A DNA stretch of 20,540 nt from JAAYYM01 sp964638005 (GTDB lineage Bacteria; Bacillota; Clostridia; Lachnospirales; Lachnospiraceae), in contig CAZWXS010000041.1 in the NCBI GenBank assembly GCA_964638005.1, forward strand, positions 1 through 20,540, read 5' to 3'. Under the pieces are notes generated by a model, which saw nothing but the letters and a program-made list of their open reading frames with translations, was not told where the DNA came from and ran no database searches. How positions within the stretch are numbered: position 1 is the first letter of the stretch; each line of letters begins with the position of its first letter. Position numbers and translations under genes: made by a program. Of this stretch, positions 5,996-13,220 are shown one piece after another.

Positions 5996-7363
5996 ATGAA
6001 GCTCAAAAAAGTTTTGGCAACAGTATTGGCATCTGCAATGGTATTATCCATGATCGGATGCGGTAGCGGAGTGGCTACTGAGGCAGCAGGTACAGAGACA
6101 GCAACAGCAGAGGCACCGGCGGCAGAGGCGGAGGCACCGGCAGAAGCACCGGAGGCAGAAGAAGAGGCGGCAGCAGAAGTATCACCTGATACATTGACGA
6201 TTGCTATTTGGGACACAAATCAGGAGCCGGGTCTTACACAGATTGTCAATGATTTTACGGCAGAGACAGGAATCAAGGCACAGATTCAGGTTACACCTTG
6301 GGATCAGTATTGGACCATGCTGGAAGCAGGCGCAACAGGCGGATCATTACCGGATGTATTCTGGATGCATTCCAATGAAATCACAACATATGCAGAGTAT
6401 GATATGCTGCTTGATCTGACAGATAAGATTTCAGGAAGCAAAGCGCTGGATATGAGCAAATTCCCACAGGATATCGTTGGTATCTACAACTTTGACGGAA
6501 AGCAGTTCGCAGTTCCGAAGGATTTTGATACAATTGCACTGTGGTATAATAAGACAATGTTTGATGAAGCAGGGGTTGCATATCCTGATGATTCGTGGAC
6601 ATGGGATGACTTTGCAGATGCATGTAAGAAACTGACGAAGGAAGACGGAAGCCAGTTCGGCTGTGCAATGAAACCTTCCAACAATCAGGACGGCTGGTAT
6701 AATATTGCATATGATATGGGCGGAGAGATTATCACCGATGATAAGACGAAGTCAGGCTTGGATGAGCCGGGAACAATTAAAGCGGTAGAGTTTATCACAG
6801 ATATCGTTAAGAATGGTTATACACCTTCTTATGAAGTTATGACAGAGAATAATCCGGAAGCACTGTTTGAGGCAGGAAAGGTTGCAATGATTACACAGGG
6901 TTCATGGATGTTGGCTGAGTTATGCAACAATGATTATGTAAAAGCAAATTGTGACATCGCTGTATTACCTAAGGATAAAGAGTCAGGCAGAAGAGCTTCT
7001 ATTTACAACGGACTTGGTTGGGCAGCAGCGGCTAACACAGATAAGCCGGATGAAGCATGGGCACTCATCGAGTACCTTGGTACTGAAGCGGCTCAGAAGA
7101 AACAGTCGGATTTGGGAATCGTTATCTCGGCATACGAAGGATCAGAGACCAATTGGGTAAATGCATATCCTGACTTCAACCTGCAGGCATATCTGGATAT
7201 GACAGATGATATGGTCATCAGACCTTATTCAAAGCATACAACGGTTTGGGAGAACATGCTTTCAGAGAAGTTAGTAGATGCATGGACAGGTGCAAAGCCG
7301 GCTGCGGATGTATGTGCAGAGGTTGCGGCAGAAATGAATGCAAGTCTGGCGGAAGAACAGTAA
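5996..7363 (+). CDS. Extracellular sugar-binding lipoprotein of a CUT1 ABC importer (MsmE/RafE-like)
   Basis: A 455-aa solute-binding protein. The start is the ATG at 5996, with GGGAGG 7 nt upstream and a lipoprotein signal peptide (MKLKKVLATVLASAMVLSM) ending in lipobox MIGC with C22 as the lipidated residue. An in-frame upstream ATG would bury the signal and is rejected. Residues 25-65 are an Ala/Glu/Pro-rich tether that holds the protein off the membrane. The rest is the two-lobed family 1 binding fold (TLTIAIWDTN, the LPDVFWMH region, ALWYNKTMFDEAG, MITQGSWM). It captures an oligosaccharide and hands it to the two permeases encoded next. The GH36 enzyme in the same operon points to raffinose, melibiose or stachyose. 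First gene of the operon, followed by a strong hairpin. Confidence 0.9.
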   Translation: MKLKKVLATVLASAMVLSMIGCGSGVATEAAGTETATAEAPAAEAEAPAEAPEAEEEAAAEVSPDTLTIAIWDTNQEPGLTQIVNDFTAETGIKAQIQVTPWDQYWTMLEAGATGGSLPDVFWMHSNEITTYAEYDMLLDLTDKISGSKALDMSKFPQDIVGIYNFDGKQFAVPKDFDTIALWYNKTMFDEAGVAYPDDSWTWDDFADACKKLTKEDGSQFGCAMKPSNNQDGWYNIAYDMGGEIITDDKTKSGLDEPGTIKAVEFITDIVKNGYTPSYEVMTENNPEALFEAGKVAMITQGSWMLAELCNNDYVKANCDIAVLPKDKESGRRASIYNGLGWAAAANTDKPDEAWALIEYLGTEAAQKKQSDLGIVISAYEGSETNWVNAYPDFNLQAYLDMTDDMVIRPYSKHTTVWENMLSEKLVDAWTGAKPAADVCAEVAAEMNASLAEEQ

Positions 7364-7385
7364 AAAGATCAAAGAGATAATTTTG

Positions 7386-7416
7386 ATAGGGCAGACTGAA
7401 AGGTGGTCTGCCCTAT
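7386..7416 (+). other. Intercistronic hairpin between binding-protein and permease genes
   Basis: A perfect 11-bp stem pairs ATAGGGCAGAC (7386-7396) with GTCTGCCCTAT (7406-7416) around a 9-nt loop. No T run follows, so it is not a full terminator. Hairpins at this place in sugar ABC operons, as in malE-malF, block 3' exonucleases and keep binding-protein mRNA more abundant than permease mRNA. Confidence 0.65.
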
Positions 7417-7441
7417 TGGAAATCAGAGAAGGAGGCTGTCT

Positions 7442-8356
7442 ATGGCAGGAAATAAAGATAAGCATAGAGGCACCAAACAAAAAAGAAGCGAGTTTTTATG
7501 GGGTTGGTTATTTCTGCTTCCCACGATGGCAGGACTAATGATTCTGAATATTATTCCAATCTTTCAGACAATCTATCAGAGTTTTTTCAAAACAGGTGCG
7601 TTTGGTAAGGGTAACATTTTCGTCGGTTTTAATAATTATGTGAAGATGTTTCATGATGAAAGTGTATGGCAGGCTTTGATCAATACTTTTAAGTATGCAG
7701 TGGTCGAGGTTCCTTTTTCAATCATCATAGCGATTATACTGGCGGTTTTACTGAATCGTAAGATGCATGGCAAAACGGTTTTCCGTACCATCTATTTCCT
7801 GCCGATGGTAGCAGCCCCTGCGGCGGTTGCTATGGTCTGGAGATGGTTGTATAATTCCGAATTTGGACTTTTGAATCATATGCTGAATTCAATCGGGATC
7901 AAATCTGTTAATTGGATTTCTAATCCTAGCATCACTTACATATCCATAGCAGTCGTCGGAATATGGTCTGTCATCGGATATAATATGGTATTGTTTCTGG
8001 CAGGTCTGCAAGAGATTCCAAGAGACTATTATGAGGCCGCTCAGATTGATGGGGCAACAGGTGTGAAGCAGTTTATGTACATTACACTTCCGTTGATTTC
8101 TCCCACAATGTTTTTTGTAAGTGTCACAAGGATCATCAGTGCCATGCAGGTATTTGATACGATTTACATGATGCTTGATATCACTAATCCGGCATTTCCC
8201 AAGACACAGTCACTCGTGTATCTGTTCTATAAGTATTCCTTCAGAGAAGCCAATAAGGGGTATGGTTCCACGATTGTGCTGCTGTTGCTGGCTGTGATCA
8301 TGCTGATCACGGTTGTTCAGATGATCTGTCAAAAAAAATGGGTTCATTACAATTAG
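7442..8356 (+). CDS. ABC sugar permease, MsmF/MalF-like (CUT1)
   Basis: A 304-aa integral membrane protein. ATG 7442 follows GGAGG closely and gives the usual short charged N-terminus (NKDKHRGTKQKR) before the first membrane helix (WGWLFLLPTMAGLMI). About six transmembrane helices follow. The cytoplasmic EAA loop that docks the ATPase is YYEAAQIDGATG (E198-G204), in the expected place before the last helices. It pairs with the next gene product to form the translocation channel. Upstream in-frame codons in the intercistronic hairpin are rejected as start because they lack a ribosome binding site. The specific sugar is inferred from the operon. Confidence 0.9.
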   Translation: MAGNKDKHRGTKQKRSEFLWGWLFLLPTMAGLMILNIIPIFQTIYQSFFKTGAFGKGNIFVGFNNYVKMFHDESVWQALINTFKYAVVEVPFSIIIAIILAVLLNRKMHGKTVFRTIYFLPMVAAPAAVAMVWRWLYNSEFGLLNHMLNSIGIKSVNWISNPSITYISIAVVGIWSVIGYNMVLFLAGLQEIPRDYYEAAQIDGATGVKQFMYITLPLISPTMFFVSVTRIISAMQVFDTIYMMLDITNPAFPKTQSLVYLFYKYSFREANKGYGSTIVLLLLAVIMLITVVQMICQKKWVHYN

Positions 8357-8371
8357 GAGGGAGATACCGCT

Positions 8372-9202
8372 ATGGAGAGAAAAAAAGCAGTAACGAACTG
8401 CATCATTTATATCATATTGATATTGGGTGCAGTCATCATGATCGTACCGTTTGCCTGGATGACTTTGACCTCCTTCAAATCAATATCTGAATCAACACAA
8501 ATGAATCCTTTTATCATATTTCCTTCTGTATGGAGATGGGATGCGTTTCGGGAAGTTATCAGCAAGATGAATTTTGTCAGGCTGTATTGGAATACGTTGG
8601 TACTGATCGCAGGAAGAGTTATCTGTGCGGTATTGACTGCAACACTCGCAGGGTATGCTTTTGGAAGATTGCACTTTAAGGGTAAGAATTTTGCTTTTTC
8701 ACTGGTACTGTTTCAGATGATGGTACCGCCGCAGATTTTTATCATACCGCAGTATTTGATGGTAAGCAGGATCGGTATGCTGAACACTTCCTTTGCACTT
8801 ATTTTTCCGGGATTGGTTACGGCATTCGGAACCTTCCTGCTGCGTCAGGCTTATATGGGTCTGCCGAGAGAGCTGGAAGAAGCGGCGCGGCTGGATGGCT
8901 GCAATATCGGACAAACGTTTTTGCATGTCATGGCACCGCTGACGAAGTCATCGATGGTTGCACTTGCCATATTCACGGCGCTGTTTGCTTTTAAGGATTT
9001 GATGTGGCCGCTTGTTGTGAATACGGAGCAGAGAACGATGCCGCTGTCAGCCGCATTGGCAAAATTGCAGGGGCAGTTCGTAGCAAATTATCCGGAATTG
9101 ATGGCAGCATCGCTGTTAGCATGTATACCGATGATTATTATCTATATTTTGTTCCAAAAACAGTTTATTGAAGGTGTAGCCACCTCCGGTGGAAAATTAT
9201 AA
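8372..9202 (+). CDS. ABC sugar permease, MsmG/MalG-like (CUT1)
   Basis: A 276-aa integral membrane protein, second half of the transporter channel. The first helix is at about 10-30 (IIYIILILGAVIMIVPFAWM), followed by the TSFKS segment typical of MalG-type permeases. Six helices in all are expected. The EAA loop is EEAARLDG (169-176). The start codon is 15 bp after the upstream stop, and AGGAGGG overlaps that stop (TTAGGAGGGAG), so translation is probably coupled. The alpha-galactosidase gene follows 20 bp later. No ATP-hydrolysing subunit is encoded in the operon. Confidence 0.9.
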   Translation: MERKKAVTNCIIYIILILGAVIMIVPFAWMTLTSFKSISESTQMNPFIIFPSVWRWDAFREVISKMNFVRLYWNTLVLIAGRVICAVLTATLAGYAFGRLHFKGKNFAFSLVLFQMMVPPQIFIIPQYLMVSRIGMLNTSFALIFPGLVTAFGTFLLRQAYMGLPRELEEAARLDGCNIGQTFLHVMAPLTKSSMVALAIFTALFAFKDLMWPLVVNTEQRTMPLSAALAKLQGQFVANYPELMAASLLACIPMIIIYILFQKQFIEGVATSGGKL

Positions 9203-9222
9203 TAAAGTCAGGAGATAAATAT

Positions 9223-11445
9223 ATGCCTATAATTTATCATGGATCATCAAAAGAATTTCATATTTTTAATGCACAGGTCAGTTATATCATTGAAGTCATG
9301 GAAAACGGACAGTTGGGAAATCTCTATTACGGCAAACGTATATCGGACAGAGAATCCTTTGCATATCTGCACGAGGATCGGGAACGACCTTTGGCGGCAC
9401 TTGCAGGAGAAGCGCCATGCGAATTGTGCCTGCAATATACGAAGCAGGAGTATCCGGCTTACGGGATCGGCGATTATCGCTACGGTGCCTGTACGATAGA
9501 ACAGGAAAACGGAAGCAGGGTCACGAAGTTTGAATATGCGACACATACCATTTATGAGGGTAAGAAAAAGATTGAACCGCTTCCGGCGACCTATGTGGAA
9601 AATAAGAAAGAGGCAGTCAGCCTGGAGATTGTACTGTATGATGCTGTCATAGATACAAAACTTATTTTGACGTATACCATCTATGATGACATGCCTGTCA
9701 TTACGCGGCATGCAAAATATGTACATGAAGGTAATGAAACGATCATTCTGCAAAATGCGATGAGTGCGTGTGTGGATCTGCCGGATAAGGAATATGATAT
9801 GATCCATCTGTCAGGTGCATGGGGCAGAGAACGGTATATCAAGACCAGAAAACTGGAGCAGGGTATCCAATCCATTTACAGTATGCGGGGAGCGAGCAGT
9901 GCGGAGCATAATCCGTTTATTGCACTCAAGAGAAGAAATACAACGGAGCAAATGGGAGAGGTGTACGGGTTCAGCTTGGTTTACAGCGGAAGCTATCTGG
10001 GACAGGTCGAAGTATGTTCACATGATACCACGCGTGTTATGCTCGGAATCCATCCTGATGTATTCTCATGGAAACTGAAAAAGCATGAAGAGTTTCAGAC
10101 GCCGGAAGTGGTCATGGTATATTCTGCAGAGGGCATGAATGCGATGAGCCAGACCTATCACAGATTGTATCGGACGAGGCTTGTCAGAGGTGTGTGGAGA
10201 GATCAGGAAAGACCGGTTCTGCTGAACAACTGGGAAGCTACCTATATGGATTTTGATGAGTATGATATCCTGCGCATTGCAGCCAAGGCAAAGGAAGCAG
10301 GCGTAGAGCTGTTTGTATTGGATGACGGCTGGTTCGGAGACCGTGATGATGATGACAGAGGGTTGGGAGACTGGTATACCAATCTCAGAAAATTGCCAAA
10401 CGGAATTTCAGGATTGTCGCAGAATGTTGAGAAAATCGGCATGAAGTTCGGATTGTGGATTGAGCCGGAGATGGTCAATAAGAACAGCGATCTGTACAGA
10501 GCACATCCCGATTGGATACTATCTGCTCCGGATCGATTTGAAAGTCCGAGTAGACGGCAGCATGTGTTGGATTATTCCCGCAAGGAAGTTGTAGATGCAG
10601 TCTTTGAGATGTTGGATAAGCTGATTGGAGAGTCCAGGATTTCTTATATCAAATGGGACATGAACCGCTATATTACAGAGTGTTACTCGCGTGTGGCAGC
10701 ATCGGATGAGCAAGGCAGAGTCATGCATAAGTATATTCTTGGAGTGTATGATCTGTATACGAGACTGACGAAGAAATATCCCGATATCTTGTTTGAGTCT
10801 TGTTCCAGCGGCGGAGCCAGATTTGATCCGGGTATGCTGTACTTTGCGCCACAGACATGGTGCAGTGATGATACAGATGCATATGAGCGTCTGAAGATTC
10901 AATACGGTACGAGTCTGGTATATCCGATTTCTGCAATCGGTGCACATGTGTCTGCAGTGCCGAATCATCAGTTGAATCGTGTCACATCACTGAATACGCG
11001 TGCAAATGTTGCTTATTTTGGGGCGTTTGGTTATGAACTTGACCTAAATAAGCTGTCTGATGAAGAACTGCAGCAGGTGCGGGAACAGATTCAATATTAT
11101 AAGAAATACAGAAAACTGATTCACCAAGGTGTTTTTTATAGGCTTATCAATCCGTTCGAATCAAAGGACACGGCGTGGATCGTTGTGTCGGAAGACCGTG
11201 GCGAGGCGATTGCTGCATATTATCAGCAATTAAATCGTGTGAATGCAGGAGGACTGCGCTTCAGATTGGCCGGTTTGCAGGAGGATGCGCTATATGAGTT
11301 GTCCGCATTTGATCGAACCGATCGTTATTTCGGAAGTGAATTGATGTATGCAGGAATTCCGATTGATAGAAAGGAATTCGCCGAAAAAGATGGTGATTTT
11401 GCCTCTGTGCTGTTCCATATAGAGAGGATCAATCAAGGAAAGTGA
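9223..11445 (+). CDS. Alpha-galactosidase, glycoside hydrolase family 36
   Basis: A 740-aa cytoplasmic enzyme (no signal peptide) that releases terminal alpha-1,6-galactose from melibiose, raffinose and stachyose after import. Length and domain order match bacterial GH36 enzymes: an N-terminal beta-sandwich (about 1-330), a (beta/alpha)8 catalytic barrel (about 330-650) and a C-terminal beta domain. Visible motifs are NNWEATY, DDGWFGDRDDD (from D367), GLWIEPEMVN, KWDMNR with the nucleophile D479, CSSGGARFDPG, and WCSDDTDA with the acid/base D549. Both catalytic Asp fall at the positions known from Lactobacillus and Geobacillus enzymes. It is last in the operon, 20 bp after the second permease, with ribosome binding site CAGGAGAT. 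A terminator lies about 210 bp downstream. Confidence 0.95.
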   Translation: MPIIYHGSSKEFHIFNAQVSYIIEVMENGQLGNLYYGKRISDRESFAYLHEDRERPLAALAGEAPCELCLQYTKQEYPAYGIGDYRYGACTIEQENGSRVTKFEYATHTIYEGKKKIEPLPATYVENKKEAVSLEIVLYDAVIDTKLILTYTIYDDMPVITRHAKYVHEGNETIILQNAMSACVDLPDKEYDMIHLSGAWGRERYIKTRKLEQGIQSIYSMRGASSAEHNPFIALKRRNTTEQMGEVYGFSLVYSGSYLGQVEVCSHDTTRVMLGIHPDVFSWKLKKHEEFQTPEVVMVYSAEGMNAMSQTYHRLYRTRLVRGVWRDQERPVLLNNWEATYMDFDEYDILRIAAKAKEAGVELFVLDDGWFGDRDDDDRGLGDWYTNLRKLPNGISGLSQNVEKIGMKFGLWIEPEMVNKNSDLYRAHPDWILSAPDRFESPSRRQHVLDYSRKEVVDAVFEMLDKLIGESRISYIKWDMNRYITECYSRVAASDEQGRVMHKYILGVYDLYTRLTKKYPDILFESCSSGGARFDPGMLYFAPQTWCSDDTDAYERLKIQYGTSLVYPISAIGAHVSAVPNHQLNRVTSLNTRANVAYFGAFGYELDLNKLSDEELQQVREQIQYYKKYRKLIHQGVFYRLINPFESKDTAWIVVSEDRGEAIAAYYQQLNRVNAGGLRFRLAGLQEDALYELSAFDRTDRYFGSELMYAGIPIDRKEFAEKDGDFASVLFHIERINQGK

Positions 11446-11655
11446 ATCTCCGGATTCTGCTGCTTTTCGTGAAATAGAACCGCTTGGATACCTAATTCAG
11501 GGGGTGGCGGGATGACAGAGGCAACATTTATCACGGACCGATGAGGCTTCAGGTGGAGACACCGATCGACAGGGTGCCGTATTTTAGAAAGATGAAAGAA
11601 AAGGCATAAAAGCTCATAAGTTTAGAAGATACTGCAGGTTTGTTGTGATTGATAC
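11446..11655 (+). other. Gene-free stretch after the alpha-galactosidase, with two overlapping mini-ORFs
   Basis: The gap from the alpha-galactosidase stop to the HD-GYP gene is 423 bp. Its left half holds only two tiny frames. ATG 11512 gives 10 codons. It ends in a TGA that overlaps ATG 11541 (ATGA), which gives 22 codons ending at 11609 (contains PIDRVPYFRKMKEKA). A G-rich GGGGGTGG precedes the first. Translational coupling is possible in form, but I recognise neither peptide. They may be remnants of a lost gene or chance. Confidence 0.25.
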
Positions 11656-11700
11656 GAACAGCACTTGGATTAGATGCCACAGGTGCTGTTCTTTTTTTTT
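11656..11700 (+). terminator. Terminator of the alpha-galactoside operon
   Basis: GAACAGCAC (11656-11664) pairs perfectly with GTGCTGTTC (11683-11691), and nine T follow (11692-11700). This is a standard intrinsic terminator about 210 bp after the alpha-galactosidase stop codon. Confidence 0.85.
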
Positions 11701-11753
11701 GGTTGACATAACACACGTTTGGAGCCGAACAATAAGACATTATCATTTTATAC

Positions 11754-11782
11754 TTGAAAATGTGGAAATGATATGTTAAACT
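11754..11782 (+). promoter_or_regulatory. Weak candidate promoter of the HD-GYP gene
   Basis: A -35-like TTGAAA (11754-11759) lies 17 bp before TAAACT (11777-11782), a weak -10. A perfect TTGACA at 11703-11708 has no -10 partner. Transcription from here would give an 80-90 nt leader. Low certainty. Confidence 0.25.
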
Positions 11783-11804
11783 ATAAATCAACTTAAACGA
11801 TTAA

Positions 11805-11863
11805 GGCCAATCTCATAGTTACACGATAACGATTTCTGTATACTTACTAAAGAAAGGTTGGCT
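11805..11863 (+). promoter_or_regulatory. Leader pairing that can mask the HD-GYP ribosome binding site
   Basis: GGCCAATCT (11805-11813) can pair over all nine bases, with two G-U pairs, with AGGTTGGCT (11855-11863). The second segment contains part of the Shine-Dalgarno AAAGG (11853-11857) for ATG 11869. Forming this helix would hide the ribosome binding site. No known riboswitch consensus is visible in the loop. Confidence 0.25.
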
Positions 11864-11868
11864 TTTCC

Positions 11869-13068
11869 ATGACTGTGAAGAAAAAGACAGTTACAGTTCT
11901 CGTATATGCAGGCATTCTTCTTGCTATTGTAATCGGATTTGCGGTACTATTGCTAAACAATCATTATTCCACAAAACAATCGTCATTTGAAATTACCAAT
12001 AACATGTCAGGGGTTCTGAACAATCCCTTTTCCGTCGATGTTGTCATTTCCAAGCAATGGATTGACAACGAGTTTCATCCCGAGGTGCCAAAAGGAGCAC
12101 AATATGACGGGACGATCAGCAACCATACGCTGGAGCCGATCAACCATTGGGAACTGGAAATGGACATGCCGGAAGAGGCTGTCATCGACAGTTCATGGAA
12201 CGGGAATTATTCCATAGCGGACGGAAAGATGGTCGTCACACCGTTAGATTATAATGAACAAATCGAACCGGGCGGATCCATTACGTTTGGATTTGTATTG
12301 TATTCAGAAGAGTTGATAGACTTTTCCGGCAGTACGCTGGAGGGACATCAGGTAACGGACATCTATCAGTCGCCGGTTTTTATAGGACTGCTCGCACTTG
12401 CAGGAATATGGCTGGTTGCTTTGATAGCAAGCATTACGGTTTATATTCGTACGGCGAAGTATATCAAGCGACAGAAGCACGATGCCCAGATTATCATGCA
12501 GTCTATGAACACCTTTGCGAATATGATAGATGCAAAGGATACCTATACGCAGGGCCATTCGACGCGTGTTGCCATCTATGCAAAAGAGATTGCCAGACGT
12601 ATGAAATTTTCGGAAGAAGAGATTGATAAACTCTATTATATTGCATTGATGCATGACTGCGGAATAATCGGAATTCCGGATGCGGTATTGAAAAAGCCTG
12701 AGAAGCTGACGGGAACCGAATGGCAGATGATACAGTCACATACGACCCTTGGCAGCAATGTGCTGGAGAATTTCACTACGATTCAGGGGATTAGGGATGG
12801 GGCACTTTATCATCATGAACGATATGACGGAGCAGGATATCCGGCGGGATTGAAAGGTGTGGACATTCCGTTGTATGCAAGGATAATCTGTATTGCGGAT
12901 TCCTATGATGCGATGAGCTCGAACCGCTGTTACAGAGGACGGATGGAGCAGAGGACGATATTGAGTGAATTGGAAAATAATGCAGGATCACAGTTCGATC
13001 CAAGCATCGTGAAATATATGATTGCCATGATCAAGGACGGTTTCGTGGATCATGTACAGTCAGAGTAG
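11869..13068 (+). CDS. Membrane HD-GYP protein with extracellular CBM2-like domain
   Basis: A 399-aa protein with a membrane helix at about 9-29, an extracellular domain at about 40-165, a second helix at about 170-192, and a cytoplasmic HD-GYP domain at about 210-395. HD-GYP domains hydrolyse cyclic di-GMP or related cyclic dinucleotides. H230 (QGHSTRV), H262-D263, H291, H315-H316 (YHHERYDG), GYP 323-325 and D344 are present. The usual HDxGK lysine is Ile266 (HDCGIIGIPD). The outer domain has the order of a family 2 carbohydrate-binding module: W64, the NHWELEMDMP strand, SSW at W110, then YNEQIEPGGS and TFGF. W64, W110 and Y128 fall where CBM2a uses three aromatic residues to bind cellulose. 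AAAGG lies 11 nt before the ATG. Monocistronic between two terminators. The carbohydrate-sensing role is inference. Confidence 0.82.
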   Translation: MTVKKKTVTVLVYAGILLAIVIGFAVLLLNNHYSTKQSSFEITNNMSGVLNNPFSVDVVISKQWIDNEFHPEVPKGAQYDGTISNHTLEPINHWELEMDMPEEAVIDSSWNGNYSIADGKMVVTPLDYNEQIEPGGSITFGFVLYSEELIDFSGSTLEGHQVTDIYQSPVFIGLLALAGIWLVALIASITVYIRTAKYIKRQKHDAQIIMQSMNTFANMIDAKDTYTQGHSTRVAIYAKEIARRMKFSEEEIDKLYYIALMHDCGIIGIPDAVLKKPEKLTGTEWQMIQSHTTLGSNVLENFTTIQGIRDGALYHHERYDGAGYPAGLKGVDIPLYARIICIADSYDAMSSNRCYRGRMEQRTILSELENNAGSQFDPSIVKYMIAMIKDGFVDHVQSE

Positions 13069-13078
13069 AAGAGATTAG

Positions 13079-13119
13079 AAATCAAAAAGAAGGTTCGTGG
13101 TGAACCTTCTTTTTGATTT
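13079..13119 (+). terminator. Terminator of the HD-GYP gene
   Basis: A perfect 18-bp stem pairs 13079-13096 with 13102-13119 around a 5-nt loop. The right arm contains a T-rich run. It lies 10 bp after the stop codon. Confidence 0.88.
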
Positions 13120-13170
13120 CTCACCATTAGGATATTTAAGAAAAGATTTATATAATAAGCGAGAGGAGTG

Positions 13171-13196
13171 TGGTATAATATCGTTAGATATTATAC
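13171..13196 (+). promoter_or_regulatory. Promoter of the sufC operon overlapped by a perfect dyad operator
   Basis: An extended -10, TGG followed by TATAAT (13174-13179), is overlapped by a perfect inverted repeat: GTATAATATC (13173-13182), GTTA, then GATATTATAC (13187-13196). A repressor bound here would block the promoter directly. An Rrf2-family (IscR/SufR-like) iron-sulfur sensor is a reasonable guess. The dyad could alternatively form a hairpin at the 5' end of the mRNA. Confidence 0.6.
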
Positions 13197-13220
13197 AGCA
13201 CCTGTCGGAGGAAGTATACC

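Noticed and set aside
7386..7416. Intrinsic terminator ending the operon after the binding protein
   Set aside because: No U tract follows the stem, and the permeases downstream have no separate promoter that I can see.
11701..11868. c-di-GMP riboswitch upstream of the HD-GYP gene
   Set aside because: None of the conserved GEMM-type segments can be found in the leader.
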